Assembly: GCA_029379385.1 (NCBI GenBank)
Contig: CM055607.1
Coordinates: 2,046,001 to 2,110,000 of the forward strand
From: Quillaja saponaria
Taxonomy: Eukaryota; Streptophyta; Magnoliopsida; Fabales; Quillajaceae
Length of the DNA stretch: 64,000 nt
Reading direction: 5' to 3'
Shown piece by piece: positions 24,750 to 38,187 of the stretch. The position numbers and the translations under genes are program-made. Each line of letters opens with the position of its first letter. The first letter of the stretch is position 1. Under the pieces are notes generated by a model, which ran no database searches, had not been told where the DNA came from, and saw only the letters and a program-made list of their open reading frames with translations.

Positions 24750-26250
24750 CAACTGTCAACTCCAAGAAATGATAATAACATTGAACAAAAAACTTCTCAA
24801 CCAGAGCTCCCTACTGATCATTTAACATAACCCAGAAACAGCTGATATAGCTAGTCGATAAGAGGAAACACGAGGAGCAACCTATGAAATTCAAGAAGAA
24901 GCAACTAGTGATGAACTTCAAGGAGAACAAGAACAAACTAAGTGTAAGCAAAACGTACTTGTTCAAATTCATTAAAATTCACATGCCTTATTAATGCAGT
25001 ATCAAGTAATTTGTATACGTCAGGGCAGCAAAAATGTCCCCTCGCTACTTCTCCTTGCTCTCTTTTCGTTTTCCCTTGATCCTTTCTACAGAGACAAGAA
25101 GAGTAAGACTCAAGTTGATTAACCTTATATTGTAGAAAGGAACACTTATCCATATACCGTATCAGTTGCTACATTATAGGATAAATAAAACAAAAATACT
25201 AAGCTGAAATAAATAGGAAAAGCAACATGTGAACAATGGGAACTGAAATGCATAAAGAAATAGTTTGTTGGTTTTGTAAGAAGCACTGTATAGTATATTA
25301 GTATTGAAAATTTTCCCTATATGTACTCAAAAAAATGAAAGAATAAAGAAGAGAGTTTGCGTAACCAAGTGATTGGAAATAACTTCGAACACAAGGTTTC
25401 TGAAGAGTGAGGGTGTGAAGGAGGGAATGTGTTTCAAGTTTTCACGGTGTGAAGGTGTGTTTCTCAAGAAATTGTTCTTACATTGACCATAGCACTATGT
25501 CATACCGCCATTGATGTTCAATAATTAACTTGGGTTAAAAGCAAAGCCCTATTATTGCAGATTTAGGACTCGAATTAATGCCAAGCTGAGGTATAAGATG
25601 TATAAAACACAAAAAAGCTGGGGTGACACCTTCCATGATAAATAGACCATTCAGCTGGTTCTTCCCATATTCATGATCATAGATCCAGAAGAAATTCCAG
25701 ACAGAAACATCAATCTGAGTTTGTCAATTTTTACTTTGCATAGACTCTGTTTTGGAACTACAACATACACAAGTACAATTCTGCAAGATGAGCAACTATA
25801 ACATCATTTTGGTGCAGAGATCCTTTCAACCAAAAGGGCTCATAGGAATCTCATATTAGAAAGGCCTAGAACTCAGCTTTTAGTGACGGACCTAGCTCTA
25901 ATCTCTAATGCCTTGTTAAAGCCATACCCATAAACTCAATCAATTACCATTAAGGAATCAATTACCATTAAAGAACGTGTGTTCATATTATACTATAACT
26001 CTACATCTAAGCAACTGAAAAATTATCATTAGCCTCTTAACTTCTATTCATATTTTCTTAGTCTTCAAAACCTTGCGAAGAAAGAATAAACTATTTATAA
26101 TAAATTAATTTTATTTATTTATTAGAAAATGCGCCCTTTTAGTTGCTCTCCATACTCTCAAAGTCAAATGTTAGAATTTACCCCAGTGAAAGAAGGACAA
26201 GAAATACCTTTTGGCATTTAAAGCTTAATTACTCTGACAGCTAACATTGG

Positions 26251-26370
26251 CTAATGAGGAGGTCCTCTGGCTGTGGGATCTCTCTCACTATACTTGTAGG
26301 TACCCACAGACCAGAGACCACAAGGCCAAGTTGCGTTCTGGATGACGTTAAATGCGACCAACTGTGCCAT
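26251..26370 (-). other. Small ORF of 39 residues, unproven
   Basis: ATG at 26370-26368, TAG at 26253-26251. The product starts MAQLVAFNVIQNATWPCG and ends RDPTARGPPH. I do not recognise it. It overlaps a strong hairpin (26261-26319), so selection, if any, could be on RNA rather than protein. Confidence 0.2.
26261..26319. other. Strong imperfect hairpin
   Basis: CTCTGG-CTGTGGG (26265-26277) pairs with CCCACAG-A-CCAGAG (26303-26316), extended by GGT/ACC outside a one-base bulge, around a ~25-base loop. This gives about 16 pairs with two single-base bulges. Direction of transcription is unknown. Confidence 0.5.
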
Positions 26371-28135
26371 TCTTCCAGAGTAAGGATAAGAACAATTATT
26401 GATCGTTCACAACGATAAGGTTCCTTCTAACTAACTATCTTAAATATGTTAGCTACGGAGGAGAGATCATCACCCTAGCAAAATTTAGAATAAATTCATT
26501 GAGGGAAACCAAGGTATAACAAATGAATGGTAGAAGAATAGACCCAAGTACTGTCTAATTTCATATGCTGCTTTTAGCTCCTCAACTTGCCACTAACAAC
26601 AAAAGCCAGATAACACTTCTAATTACAATTAAATATTGGATCATATGGGATTCTATTTTCATCATTCTAGGTCCTCCTGACCCCTCCTTTGCTCTGAGTT
26701 TCTTAAAATATAAACCTATCGACTTTACGTCACATGGAGTTGGAAAGACGATTGGTTGCTTCCAGAACAAATATCGTTCCGTTTTTCTAGAGCTATACAC
26801 ATAACACGTGCACCTGCACCTTCAGAGAGAGACATTGAATTTGATGAGTAAGGAGGAAGTTAAGGCAAAGCTATTTAGAACTTATAAGAAAAAGGTTGAA
26901 TAAAATGATCCTAAATGTTCAGTGGGTACTTCATCAAGCATCATGAACTTCAGGAACCCCAATGTGACTCACCAGTCACCAGTAAAAACTTGTTCCTGCC
27001 TCCCTCTAAACAAAATCATTGGAGCATTGTAACAACAGCCATTGACAACTTAAGGTACAGAATGTTTCTCAACAATGCTTTATCAATTCAACGATACAGA
27101 AAATCCACCACAATATATGAGTAATTTGACTTGAGGAAATATTCTACGCAAGAACGCAAGTGGGCAAAGTATTCATTGGATGACAAGGTTAATGGAAAAA
27201 TACATTTGACTCCCGGTCCTGGTCAAGAGGCTCAATCTTGACCGGGAAATAATATTACCACTATCATGTAACATCACCCATTCAAATCCGTTGCACAAAG
27301 CTCGGAGTACATCTTGGTCAAAAACTGTAACTTCATCCACCAAATAATACTAATAATAATAAGCCTCCAATAATACAAGTATCCACATTTGCTCCTGCAG
27401 TAATGTATTACAGAATTAGTCCGTGGAGAGTGACATTACCAATATTCAAGTCTCAAGAACGACCTTGGCAAATTGATGTTGTTTTAGTAAAATCAAATTG
27501 GTCCAAACAAGGTAGTAATTAATAACAAGACTGTATCCACTTTATTAACAAAAGAAACCATTTTTACATAATTATTATTTTCAAATCTCAACATAAATTG
27601 TATATACAACATACCAAATGAAAAGACATTCATTAACAACACCACCATGCTATAAGATTTTACAACATTTAAAAGAAAAATCTCAAATGCAGTAAACCAG
27701 AAAAGATAATCACAAGATCTTACAACAATATGCTCTCCCCAACACAAAATTGTAGGCATAAGGACCAAAAGAAAAATATATTTAATACATGTTCATGAAC
27801 AAAATTAGCTAGCAGTAGATGCAGCAACTACCCTGTGAAATTTGATTATACACTAGCAACATCATAAGCAAAAGACGGAAGGGGGTAAAGGTCGAAGAGA
27901 CCCAAAGGTCTAGTTCAGATATCCTAAATTCTTTACAAAATATTTGTTTCATAATTACCAAGAAATTTTCTTCCTTACCAATTTATTGCTGGTACAACCC
28001 TCAATTTGAATCATGCTCATTTGCTTTCCTTCTTTTCTTGTTCCTTCTTCATCAATTTGTTATCCGTGGAAACAAAATGCAGAGTATATTCTCAACTTAA
28101 ATTTTCCATTCCCACAAGCAGATGACACATTTGAA

Positions 28136-29335
28136 TTACTCAGGATTGTTTGACCTTCCAAAAGAGTCAAGCCCCTCTGTTCGGCTGCGCACAATCCTGT
28201 GGAACACTTCTCTCACTTGGCGTTCCAATGGGTCCAACCCATCTTTTAGTGCTTCACAAACCTGTGAAAGTTCCTGCACTCTCTGCCTAACCTCCTTTTC
28301 TTTCTCCTCCGTCAATGGGAAGTTTACAGAATCGGATAAATCATTCATTACCCTAGAACATTTCTCTATGTGATGAATCTCCTTCAACAATCCACAAGCA
28401 TTCTTCCGATCTCGCTTCTTCGATTCCTCAATAATTCGATCATGTAGCAAGAGCATTGGAGCTGCCCACGTGAACTGCCGTGCAATCGAAAAATGAACCT
28501 GCAATCCACGGTCCTGGCATGGAATTGCTGCCACAAGAGCCCACGTTACAAACAACAGAACCATATTCATTGTAAAAACAGGGACAGCAAATCCATTGGT
28601 GGCAACAAGTTCATTCCCTTTAGGAGGATTCAAGTTGTTCCCAATTGCTTGGAGCTGCCTGGCAGCAGACCAGGACCGTGAAACACTCCATGAAAGTGAT
28701 CGAAAATGACCAATAGAACGATGGTGCTGATTATGGTTATGATCCCTGCTAGCATTGTTGCGGCCAAAGGACCGGTTCCGATGTGCAATGGTGTTGGTAT
28801 TGGAATCTCTTTCGTCAAGCATCCCAATTGCCAAATCAATGAGGGCTTTCTTGGCACGGCGAAATTGACCCTCACCAATACTTCTCTGATTGTCCAATGC
28901 ACAAAGCACTATCTCCAGCATCTTCTGCCATTGCCGAATCTGCTCAATCCCATCCCGAACCGCATTACACACGTCCAGCGCTTTCACGCTCCGTTCAAAG
29001 TAATCAGAAACCAAGCGATCCATTGGAGATTTTAACACTTGAGCTCTGTAACTATACAGAATAACCCTAAATTCCTCTTGGCAGCAGAGGAACGAATCAA
29101 GCAGCTTCCGAACCCATGAGAGAGAAAGCAATTCCTCCTGCCCATTCGAAGATAGGTCGAGAAATCGGTCAGTGACCTGTTTCTGAAACGACTCAAGTTC
29201 GGATAAGCTGGTTGTTGGGTCACGTAGAGTAGTAGACCCTTCCATGGAATGAAGCTGATCACGACGGAGACTCGGAATTGACCGGCCAATATTGGTGTAT
29301 GAAGCAGACGAACCCTGATAGTCCGTCGCGGGCAT
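28136..29335 (-). CDS. ROH1 / BYPASS1-like protein (DUF793)
   Basis: A single-exon coding region of 399 residues. I start at the ATG at 29335, giving [13 protein letters not shown], because relatives begin MPATDYQG; the frame upstream has no ATG. DUF793 proteins (ROH1, AT1G74450, AT1G18740, AT1G43630) are plant-specific; ROH1 binds the exocyst subunit EXO70A1 and members affect seed-coat mucilage secretion, growth and pollen fertility. Visible parts are LRRDQLHS near residue 23, helical stretches at 44-145 and 150-175, a His/Asn/Ser/Arg-rich linker (about 176-225), a hydrophobic segment at about 251-272 ([20 protein letters not shown]) that may associate with membrane, and a charged coiled C-terminus ([21 protein letters not shown]). 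Length fits the family. The 5' UTR probably extends to about 29680. Confidence 0.92.
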   Translation of the reverse strand: MPATDYQGSSASYTNIGRSIPSLRRDQLHSMEGSTTLRDPTTSLSELESFQKQVTDRFLDLSSNGQEELLSLSWVRKLLDSFLCCQEEFRVILYSYRAQVLKSPMDRLVSDYFERSVKALDVCNAVRDGIEQIRQWQKMLEIVLCALDNQRSIGEGQFRRAKKALIDLAIGMLDERDSNTNTIAHRNRSFGRNNASRDHNHNQHHRSIGHFRSLSWSVSRSWSAARQLQAIGNNLNPPKGNELVATNGFAVPVFTMNMVLLFVTWALVAAIPCQDRGLQVHFSIARQFTWAAPMLLLHDRIIEESKKRDRKNACGLLKEIHHIEKCSRVMNDLSDSVNFPLTEEKEKEVRQRVQELSQVCEALKDGLDPLERQVREVFHRIVRSRTEGLDSFGRSNNPE

Positions 29336-30082
29336 TATCACAAAACCCCCCAGAAAAATGAAACTTTGAATATCAACCTATCCCACTCCAAATTTTTAAA
29401 CCCCAATTGCCAAAACACCAAATTATATCCTCAAAAAACAAAACAAAAATTCTCAAATTTCAAAACTTTTTCACACCCTTTTTGAAACCTAACACCACAA
29501 TTGGAACCCAACAATGTTGTGAGCAATTGATTCAAAATCAAACCCTAGGTTGTTACAATCAAACTATAGAAAAAACTGAGATTTCAGGGAGAATGAAAGA
29601 GAAATGTGGGGATGTGAGGGTATGGAACCCTAATGGAAGGAGAGCATTTTATTGGGGAAAACTGGACCGCGTCTTGTGGTAGTTGGAAAAAGAAAGGTGC
29701 AGAAAAGCAAAAAAAGAAAATCAGCTTCAGAGTTTTAGCATAATTAGAATTTAGGGTGATCTTCGAATCTAATTCAGAAGAAGACTTTCATTTTTTATTT
29801 TTTTTTTGAAGAAAAGTAAGACTTGATCCAATTTAATTATTAAAAAAGTTTTTCTCATGGGAGTAATTAGTAATAATTAAGGTTATTAACCAAATTAACC
29901 AGAACTAACATTCTAAATTCACTAGCCTAGATTTCCCTGAGTCTGTACGGTTAGATCTTAGCCGTTGATTTTGGAACAAAGACATTGTCATTGTCCCCCG
30001 TACAGCACCATTACCAGGTGGGTTAATTTAATGTTACCATGCTGTGTGCAAAGGAGTTAGGGAACTGAGCAGATTGGATCCG
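29336..30082 (-). promoter_or_regulatory. 5' UTR and proximal promoter of the ROH1-like gene
   Basis: A-rich leader next to the ATG, then AT-rich DNA. No clear TATA box picked. Site-specific motifs lie just upstream in the G-box cluster. Confidence 0.4.
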
Positions 30083-30284
30083 CCACGTGGTGGATGACGA
30101 AGAATTGATGGCACTTTAACACGTGGGAGACTTTTATTGGTTCGGATGCTGTCATGAATTTGTGGAAGGGGGCACACGTGAACGGTGTTACTGAGTCTAC
30201 ATTGGCGCGTAATAGGGAGAGGAGAGGGACTTGGTCTGAACTCTGGAACTATTCTCTCTTTCTAGAAAGCGAGACGGTGACGTG
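30083..30284 (-). promoter_or_regulatory. Cluster of four ACGTG/G-box cores upstream of the ROH1-like gene
   Basis: CCACGTGG (30083-30090), CACGTG (30120-30125), CACGTG (30175-30180) and ACGTG (30280-30284) lie within 202 bp, about 0.75-0.95 kb upstream of the ATG. Repeated ACGT cores are the usual ABRE/G-box arrangement bound by bZIP (ABF) and bHLH (PIF) factors, which would suggest ABA or light control. This is motif evidence only. Confidence 0.6.
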
Positions 30285-31315
30285 TACAATTTTTTTTTGT
30301 ACGAATTGACTGAACTAACCCTGTAGAGAAAATAATATGTCAAATCGAAGTTTTTCAATGTTAATGAGACAAAAATTGGAAATTCGTTAGGGAAGTGAAT
30401 GATTATTTTAACACTTTGATTAAGTGGAGAAATTATTAAGATACAAATCTTGTTTGGTTTGTAATCAAATTTTATTTGTATTATAAAACAAACAAGAACT
30501 GAATGCGACTGAACCGGCTTGAACATATTTTTAATAAGTAAATGTGATACTTTTATTATTTATTATTATTTTATAAGTTGTATGAAAAGTTTAATTTAAG
30601 AGAAAAAAATTAATAATATTTTTTGAAGACAATTATCACAATTTTGTTGATTTCAGTCTCAAAAATATTTTTGCAGTCAATTTTCTCTCGCAATTATTAT
30701 ATCATTTACAATAATTTTTTAACATTTTATTAGATAAAAAATGCTGGCATGGCTATATAATTTTTTTGTTACATGTATGAGATGGCAAAATATACATTTT
30801 TTACTCATCTTGTGCATGCTCTCTTACTCCTATTTCATCATCTCTTTCTAAAAATCATGAAATTAGGGTTTGTAACAATTAGAACATTTTTTATAAATAA
30901 AAAAAATATAATTGAGAAATATAATATTTTTAATTTTTTTAAGAGAAAAAGAAGTGAAAAAAATAATGATATAATAAGAGTGCAAAATAATTTTTGGACG
31001 AAATTGACAATAAAATGATAGTTTTAGGATGAAATTAACAGAAGATTTATACTTTTAGGATGAGGTTGACCAAAAAGTGATACTTTAGCAACAATTATTT
31101 ATATTTTTCTGCCAACTCGACATATATGTGGCATTCAATGAAATATTTAAGACACGTCATCATTTTTTATCTAAAATATTAACTGTGTTATATTTGAGGA
31201 AGACATTAAAAAAGCTTTGATAGTTTTGGGAAGGAATTGACAAAAAAAAAAAAAAAACTTTTTATATGAAAACAAAATTATAATATATTAGGGATTGTAG
31301 ATGTCATTTAATCAA

Positions 31316-31468
31316 GTGTTTTTCTAACGAGTGTCCTAAAACACTTGGTAAGGTGCAATAAATATAGTTTTTAAAATTGAAAACATTCCAAAAATAATAA
31401 ATTATTTATTACACAATACTGAAAATCATCTTAACAAATATCCTAAAAGACACCAGTTAAAAAAATCT
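31316..31468. mobile_element. Candidate ~150 bp MITE
   Basis: Left end GTGTTTTTCTAACGAGTGTC and, on the other strand, right end ATTTTTTTAACTGGTGTC form imperfect terminal inverted repeats. No coding capacity. Target duplication was not defined. Confidence 0.4.
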
Positions 31469-32824
31469 TTTAATAAGTACCCAATGGGGAATGCACATAA
31501 GCCAATAGGTCAGCTAATCTCACTGGAATTTAAAAATATATATAAGTATATATAAATTGTAAAATTGACCTTACATGTTTATTTTAACAAAATATTTATG
31601 GCCTCACTAGGTTTATGGAAAATCATTTTGCCCCCACTGATTTGTATGCCAAAACATTTAGGCCCATTGATATTTTCAAATTTCATCAATTAACAATAAT
31701 ATATAGTATCCAATAAAAGTCCACAATATAGGATAAAAATTAGGATAAATTGTATTTTATCTTCATGAAATACTACTTGTTTTGTAATAGCTTTCATTAA
31801 CTATCAAATTAGGCATATAATAATAACTAAAGTGTAATTGACTAAAATTAAATTTAACTTAGTCCGAGCTCAGGTGCACAAAAATAATAACTAAAAAAAT
31901 ATAAAAAACATAGATGATTGTGATTTTGAGTGATTTTCTTAAAAAATACATCAGAAAAAAGAAAAATTAAAAAACCAAACTAATATTAATAGAAATTTAT
32001 TTTTGTTAAATGCTAAGTGTGCAGCAAGAAATGAAAAGATTTTAAATTTCAATTAGAAAACATAATTTTGTTTTGTCAATATTTGGTAAAAATTTTAAGT
32101 CTAGGGTAGCGGAGAAATTTTTTTCCCATAATTCTATCCCCACTGACAAAATTTCTGGATCCGCCTTGGATATCCTATTGAAAATTTTCAAGTATAGTAA
32201 AAGTGTACTTTGAAAAATAATTTTCTTTAAAAAATAATTCATGAATTAAATTATGTCAAAATTAAGACTAATTACTATAATAAATATTATAAAATTCATA
32301 CGTACATACAAACGGGCAGATTATGTTAATTTCTCTGTTATTTCCTTTTTAAGTTTTCTGTTTCTCCATTTTTTTTTCCTTCATTTGAACAGGCAGATTA
32401 TGATAATTTCTTCAGGGTTATTATTAATTAGTAACTGATGAGATCTCATCAACAAACTTATTTTCTACAGATACACTATCTTTTCCTTTATTTTGCAGTT
32501 TATGAACTTGTTAATTCTCGAATTGTAAAGAGTATATCACATCATATACAATAATTAAAGTTTAGATTGACCAAAATAATGTATTAAACAGAAAAAAAAC
32601 AAAAAAAGTTTAATGTTTTTGTTGGTCTTTTCTCATTGCTACGTTCCTGATTGAAATTTTAATCCAAGTGTGTAAAAATGCGTAGTGATAATCTTATACT
32701 TTATGAATTCATTTTTTTTTTATCTCTTTACTACATCATGGTCATATTCAATTTTTTTATTTTTTTTTACTTTACTCAATAACTATATATATATATACAC
32801 ACTTAACATGGTAAAATATATTTT

Positions 32825-33420
32825 ATGATTTTATTTTACTTTAATTTAGTTAACAATAATATATATACTTGAGCACATTAAAAAAAAAATTTAATTTATT
32901 TAATGTGAAATTTTGATTATACTAAGTGAATTAAGATTGAAGTGTTACTGTTTCAAGTTCAACAAGTATACATCTTATGAAAAAATTAATAAAAATATTT
33001 GATTTAAAAAATTATGAAAAATCGCTCCTTCGTTGTAATATTGTTCCAACAACAAAAAATTTTGAATCCGTCAATGCTCATATTTAAATAAATTTAAAAA
33101 AAAAAAACTTAATATATATACACGATTTCATTTTACTTTACTCAACAATATATGTACTTGAGCACACTAAAAAAATGTATAATTTTATTATAAATTTTTA
33201 ATATGAAATTTTGATTCTACTGAGTGAATTAAGATTGAAGGGCCTATTACTATTTCAAGTTCAAAAAGTATACATCATATGAAAAATTAATAACAAATAT
33301 TTAATTTTAAAAAATTATTAAAATTTTGTCATGATTGTAATATGAAGTAATATTGTCCTATTGATAAAATTTTCTAAATTCATCAATGCTCATACTTAAA
33401 TAAAATTAAACAAAAATTAC
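32825..33420. repeat. Two-copy ~290 bp tandem repeat
   Basis: ACTTGAGCACA recurs at offset 289, followed in both units by GAAATTTTGATT, GTGAATTAAGATTGAAG, TTTCAAGTTCAA and a CATCAATGCTCATA-like end. Divergence is moderate. Confidence 0.8.
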
Positions 33421-34900
33421 TTCTTGAGTGCTTTTTCTTATATATAATTTTGGCTGAAAAAAAATGAAATTATTACATAATTTGCATTTAAGAACTTAGA
33501 ATTCGAGTTTTGATACATTTTATTTTTTAAAAATAAATAATGAGTAAAAATTGACGATTTTCAAACTTCAGAGATTATTCACTTATTAATTAATTAGTGA
33601 AGTCAATGTCATTAGACACAGGATCGTGCATATCTTTTGCACTCTTTAAATTGTTCTCAAGTAGACATATGGCAATGTTAGATACTAGGATCCTCCAACA
33701 AGCAATTGGCCATGCCAATGGTTATCTTGAAATTTTACTAAAAAAATATATATACTCTATTATTAATTTATTCCTTCTAAATTGGTTGGACTTTGAAAAT
33801 GAAAGTAAAACCATTTTTTGAATAGAATTTGTTCCTCTAAAAAATAAATAGTAACCCAATAAAAGAAAAGTGAATAAAAATTAAGAACCAACAATTATTG
33901 GATGGAGACAACATAAAAAAAACATCAAACAAGTTAAAGGAGAAATCACATTTGGGATTAAGAAAATATACACATGACGTGTTGTTTGTTCTTATCCACA
34001 AGTTTTTTTTTATTTTTTTTTATTCTTATTTATCGAATTAAGTATATTCAAGCTAATTTATGCACACCTCGATTAATTAGCTTTATAATTTAAAAAAACA
34101 TAAATCATTCACTTCAAAATTAAAATTTTTTTATAGATAAATATATGCAATTAATAATGAGAAATGTGATTTTTTAGAATAAATAAATATAATAACAAGG
34201 ACATGTTACAAATATCTGTACTCAATGCAAAATATCAATAAGCTCGTTATCTGGCGCCTCATGGCTGCCAACTTGCAAGTTCTCTTTGTAAACTTTAAAG
34301 ATTGAAGCTCATTCCATGATTTTTCTTTTTTACACCCTCAAATTCCCAAGAACTCTTTTAGTTTTTATAGTATTTTATTAATTAATTAAATACATTATAT
34401 ATTATAAATTATAAGACTATGCATGATAGAATACATTAATTTTATATTATAAAGGATATACATGAATAATTTCATTAGAATCCTTTTAAAAAACCTTTCT
34501 TTCTTTTGTCTATAGTACTACTTAAAAGCTAATTCATATCCATAAATTAGACAACTATTTCCGACAAGTTCAATCCAATTGTTGAAAAAGATAATACCTA
34601 GGGTTCTATTGCAGGATCAAAGATTCTGGTAAACTAAGAAATCTTCAATAATAGTTGTTAGCCAATGCCGATTTGAATTTGCTCTATTATTGCTAAGACA
34701 ACTAAGGCCGAACAATGAGACAGACGTGTAAGCCACTGTTTCTCAATCAAGCTCAACTTGTCAGGATTTCGTGCGACAATCGTAGACAATTATAGGCATA
34801 CATAATTCTTTTGGTAAGGAAAGAAGTCAATTACTCTCAATCCTTTTTTTTTTTTTTTTTTTTTTAAACTTCTAAGGGCATATTTCGAAGTTGTATTCTA

Positions 34901-37860
34901 AACTCTTCAATGAAAATGAAATACCTCCGTTGTTTAAACATTTACTTTGCCAACATACCAAAAATCTCAGTATACCTTGCCAGCACTCGGCAGAAAAGAC
35001 AAAAACTATATCAAGATTTGGGTTCTACATGTATGGCAGATATCTTTATTCTTTACAGCCATTAGCAATTTTGCAACAAATGAATCTGCATATGGAAAAA
35101 TGGGTTGCTTTTAGATGAAGACTTCGATTGTTGCCAAAACTGTTTCAACTCATGGTTAGTAGTAAGCTGTTTGGTTAAATAGATTATCACCAAAGTCCCT
35201 TCTCTGTCTCTGATCTCCTAACAATGACCAACCAAAACCCAGAGAGTCCCCTAACATCAAAGCAAATCGCAAACCGAATCTACCATCCCTTTGAAAACTA
35301 CCTTGGCCTTAACTTTGGACATATGCAACAAACACTACTTTCGTCTTCAAAATGGGCCATCTTGCATGCAACAAACATGAATTTTGGTTTCGAGATGATT
35401 GTTTGACACGTGCCCTGTTCCTTGATTGTAATTTAAGCTTGCCAAGGCATGTCAAAATTAAAATTCCACAATGGTATAGACTTCAGACAACAAATTTGAA
35501 ATAGATTATGTATCATTAATCAAACATATTGGAGCAGGCAAGGTTTTCTTGAAATGACTACTTTGGAGGTACATCCATTAAGTAATTTGAGTTTACCTCA
35601 AATTCTTGATCTAGAAAACAGACTAGAAATCATCTGTAGATAATGAGAGGAGTGCTATCACTAGGTATTTCCATCACAATAACTATTCATTGTGTACATT
35701 CACTCCAGCAACATCGGCCGCAAAAATACCACCCGAATACAGCATATCTCAACAGCAAGGTTCTTGCAGTTTGAGTCTTTCAATAGAAAATTTAGTTCAG
35801 TGTAGAGACAACCAACACAAAGGCAGTGAAGCAACACTTGATAACTAAATGTAATACTAACTTTCTCGATTCAATTTTACAATTTACTATATCCTGAGCA
35901 GTTGAGAATTTCAACTTTCAGATCAACTGAATATAACTTAAAGCGTGAACAGAGACACTTGAATTGCTATGTTTAACACAACAATCATCCAGAAAAGTTC
36001 ATCACAAATAAGCAATTCACGAAGTAAAACGTGCTTCAAGGCAAGAAGATATATACTAGTCATTAAAATGATATAGTAAAATAAAGCACCCTATCTCATC
36101 AAAGGCTCATCAAATGCTTCAATGAACAAATTATAAAGCCAGTAAGGAGTACATAATCATAAGCAAGAAAGGAACGTTACTGAGGGACTCAACAAATTGT
36201 GTGGCAAGAAAATGGTGCAATATATTAAATCCAAACAAGGAAAAGAAAAGTGAAAAGGAAATCAGAGGCCAAATATCTTGTAGCTAGGAACAACATCTAT
36301 GGTTATAGAAAATGGCTTCATCAAAAACTTTTCTGCACCACCTAATAAACAGAGACACAGAGGTGGTGCAAAATGTCTGGTTAAGAATTAGTGCCAAGGA
36401 ACCACTCAATAGTCTATATGTCAGCATAAAAGTTAAATTTTAACAAACATTCATGAAACAGTCCTACTTTAATATTAGGAACAACAAAAGGCACTCTGAT
36501 CTCTTAACAAGGTTTAATTCAACCAACACTTCAACAAAAGCCCTCTGCACATCAATACCCAGCTAAACATATATAAAGAGATACAACATAAGCCTCAGAA
36601 ATGGATAACAGAATTGGGTGGAGATGAACAGTGTCAAATGGTAGAAATGATGGCAGAAATATGAAAGTCTGCAAAAGCTAATGATTAAGAAAAGACACCA
36701 TTAAAATTAGATTGGATAGGCAATCATCAAGTAAATTTTGGACAAGATGGCCTCTGAATCTATGATCTCTTCATCTTGTTTTTAAAAAGGAAACGAGATA
36801 ATTTAACAAGGGTTAGAGTTAGACATAACTTTCTTGACTGCATTTATCATATTTGAAAATCAAACTAAAAGATCAAATAAGGAACAAGCCCCAAAACCAA
36901 CCTGTCAATTCCTCAAAAATGCGCATGGGCATGAAAGTAAGTTGTGACTTAGGTCAAACAAAATCAATAAAAAGATCTCGTGGATTGTCCATCATCAAGT
37001 AAGTTTTGAACAACAACGTAACAAATGCACGCATGTAAAGATGGACTCTGAATTTTCAGTATCTTCATCTTGCTTTTTTTTTAAGAAGGAAGCAAGATAT
37101 CTTCATCTTGCAATTCCAATAATATTGCAATACTCAGAGAACAGTGCATTTATCATCTTCTAAAATCCAACTAAAAGTTCAAGTAAGTAAGAAGCCCCAA
37201 ATCCAACAGTCAATTCCCAAAGTGCTCTGACTTACCTCAAACAAACCCAACAAAATGAAATATAAAACAGGGAAGTCGGACCAACAATGTGATAAAAGCA
37301 TTCAGTTGACAACTACAAATGTGATTAACAGAAGTATAGAAAAAGCCCATCAATCTTGTTGCTCTGGACAATATGGCATTGATCAAAAGACTTCATGAAC
37401 AATATGGCTTTCTATGCTGCATATCTATCAATATCAGAACAAAATGCTTAGACCCAGCGGTGCATTTACCATCCTCATTTAAAATCTGACCCTAAGCCAG
37501 TCCCAAAATGAAATTTTACCAAATTTAAAACCGGAAACAAGTTGTGTCAAGCAAAACCAAAAAATCAAAATATAAAACGGGAAAATGACAACTGGGTAAA
37601 TGATTAAAAAGCCCTCAGATCTCATAGCTTTCAAAGATCACGACGGTTTAAAGCCTATGGCGTTCATCAAAAGCCTTCGCAAACCACCACATGTATGTGT
37701 ATTATGTATGGTATGTAAAAGTATGTAGTGGGGGAGGAGGGGAGGAGGGGAGGCGGAGTTGATGGTGATGGAGATGGTGATGATGGTAAGTAAAGGCATG
37801 AGATTAACACCATGGAAACCGTTCAACATAGTTTGTTATACATCATCGGGCAGATTAATA
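34901..37860 (-). other. Possible non-coding transcription unit with degenerate internal repeats
   Basis: No recognisable protein is found, but on the minus strand a promoter-like region at 38188-38332 points into this stretch. Read on that strand, related blocks recur three times between about 37620 and 36800: GGGCTT(C/G)TT..TTT(A)TTTGAACTTTTAGTT..GATAAATGCA types and TTTTGAT(G/C)AA.GCCAT types (also near 36310). The only ORF near the 5' end is 63 residues (37829-37638), beginning MLNGFHGVNLMPLL, which I do not recognise. It may be a non-coding RNA, perhaps a host transcript, or a gene whose exons I cannot see. Confidence 0.3.
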
Positions 37861-38187
37861 ATGGCGACGCCAAATAGAAACAACTGGTCATAATAAAAGC
37901 CCAGTGAAAAAAAAAAAAATTCGAAAATTTAAAGGGAAAACAGAGAGGGGTGGTACCGACTGTAATACACGCCGTTGAAACAGAAGGAGGAAGTGAAAAT
38001 AAAGTCTGAGTGATCGAGTCCGTGCCCCAAAACCCAGCAAAAAAAATATAAAGTTATAAGCTTAAAGAAATGGAAGAATAGGGAGAGAGAAAACAGTTCC
38101 GAGATTGTTCAACGCCGCCTGAGGAGAAGGAAGAGGAGACAGTGACGCTGAAGTAGGATCCGTACGTAAAGAGGAACAGGAAGCACC

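Larger units (their letters stand above)
24755..28135. other. Gene-poor stretch 3' of the ROH1-like gene
   Basis: About 27500-28135 is likely 3' UTR and flank of the minus-strand ROH1-like gene. The rest is less AT-rich than true spacer and may be transcribed, but no protein family is recognisable. It holds a small ORF with an overlapping hairpin near 26250-26370 and a short hairpin GGTCAAGA/TCTTGACC at 27221-27243. Confidence 0.4.
30300..34900. other. AT-rich spacer
   Basis: No gene seen. Contains repeated GATGAAATT(G/A)ACA-type words (30990-31080), a candidate MITE (31316-31468), a two-copy tandem repeat (32825-33420) and many A/T runs. Confidence 0.5.

Noticed and set aside
24938..25153. 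71-residue minus-strand ORF with Cys and Lys/Arg
   Set aside because: Looks exon-like in composition but no family, no conserved motif and no partner exons found.
27221..27243. GGTCAAGA/TCTTGACC hairpin
   Set aside because: Only 8-11 pairs with a competing register; no T tract or conserved context to suggest a function.
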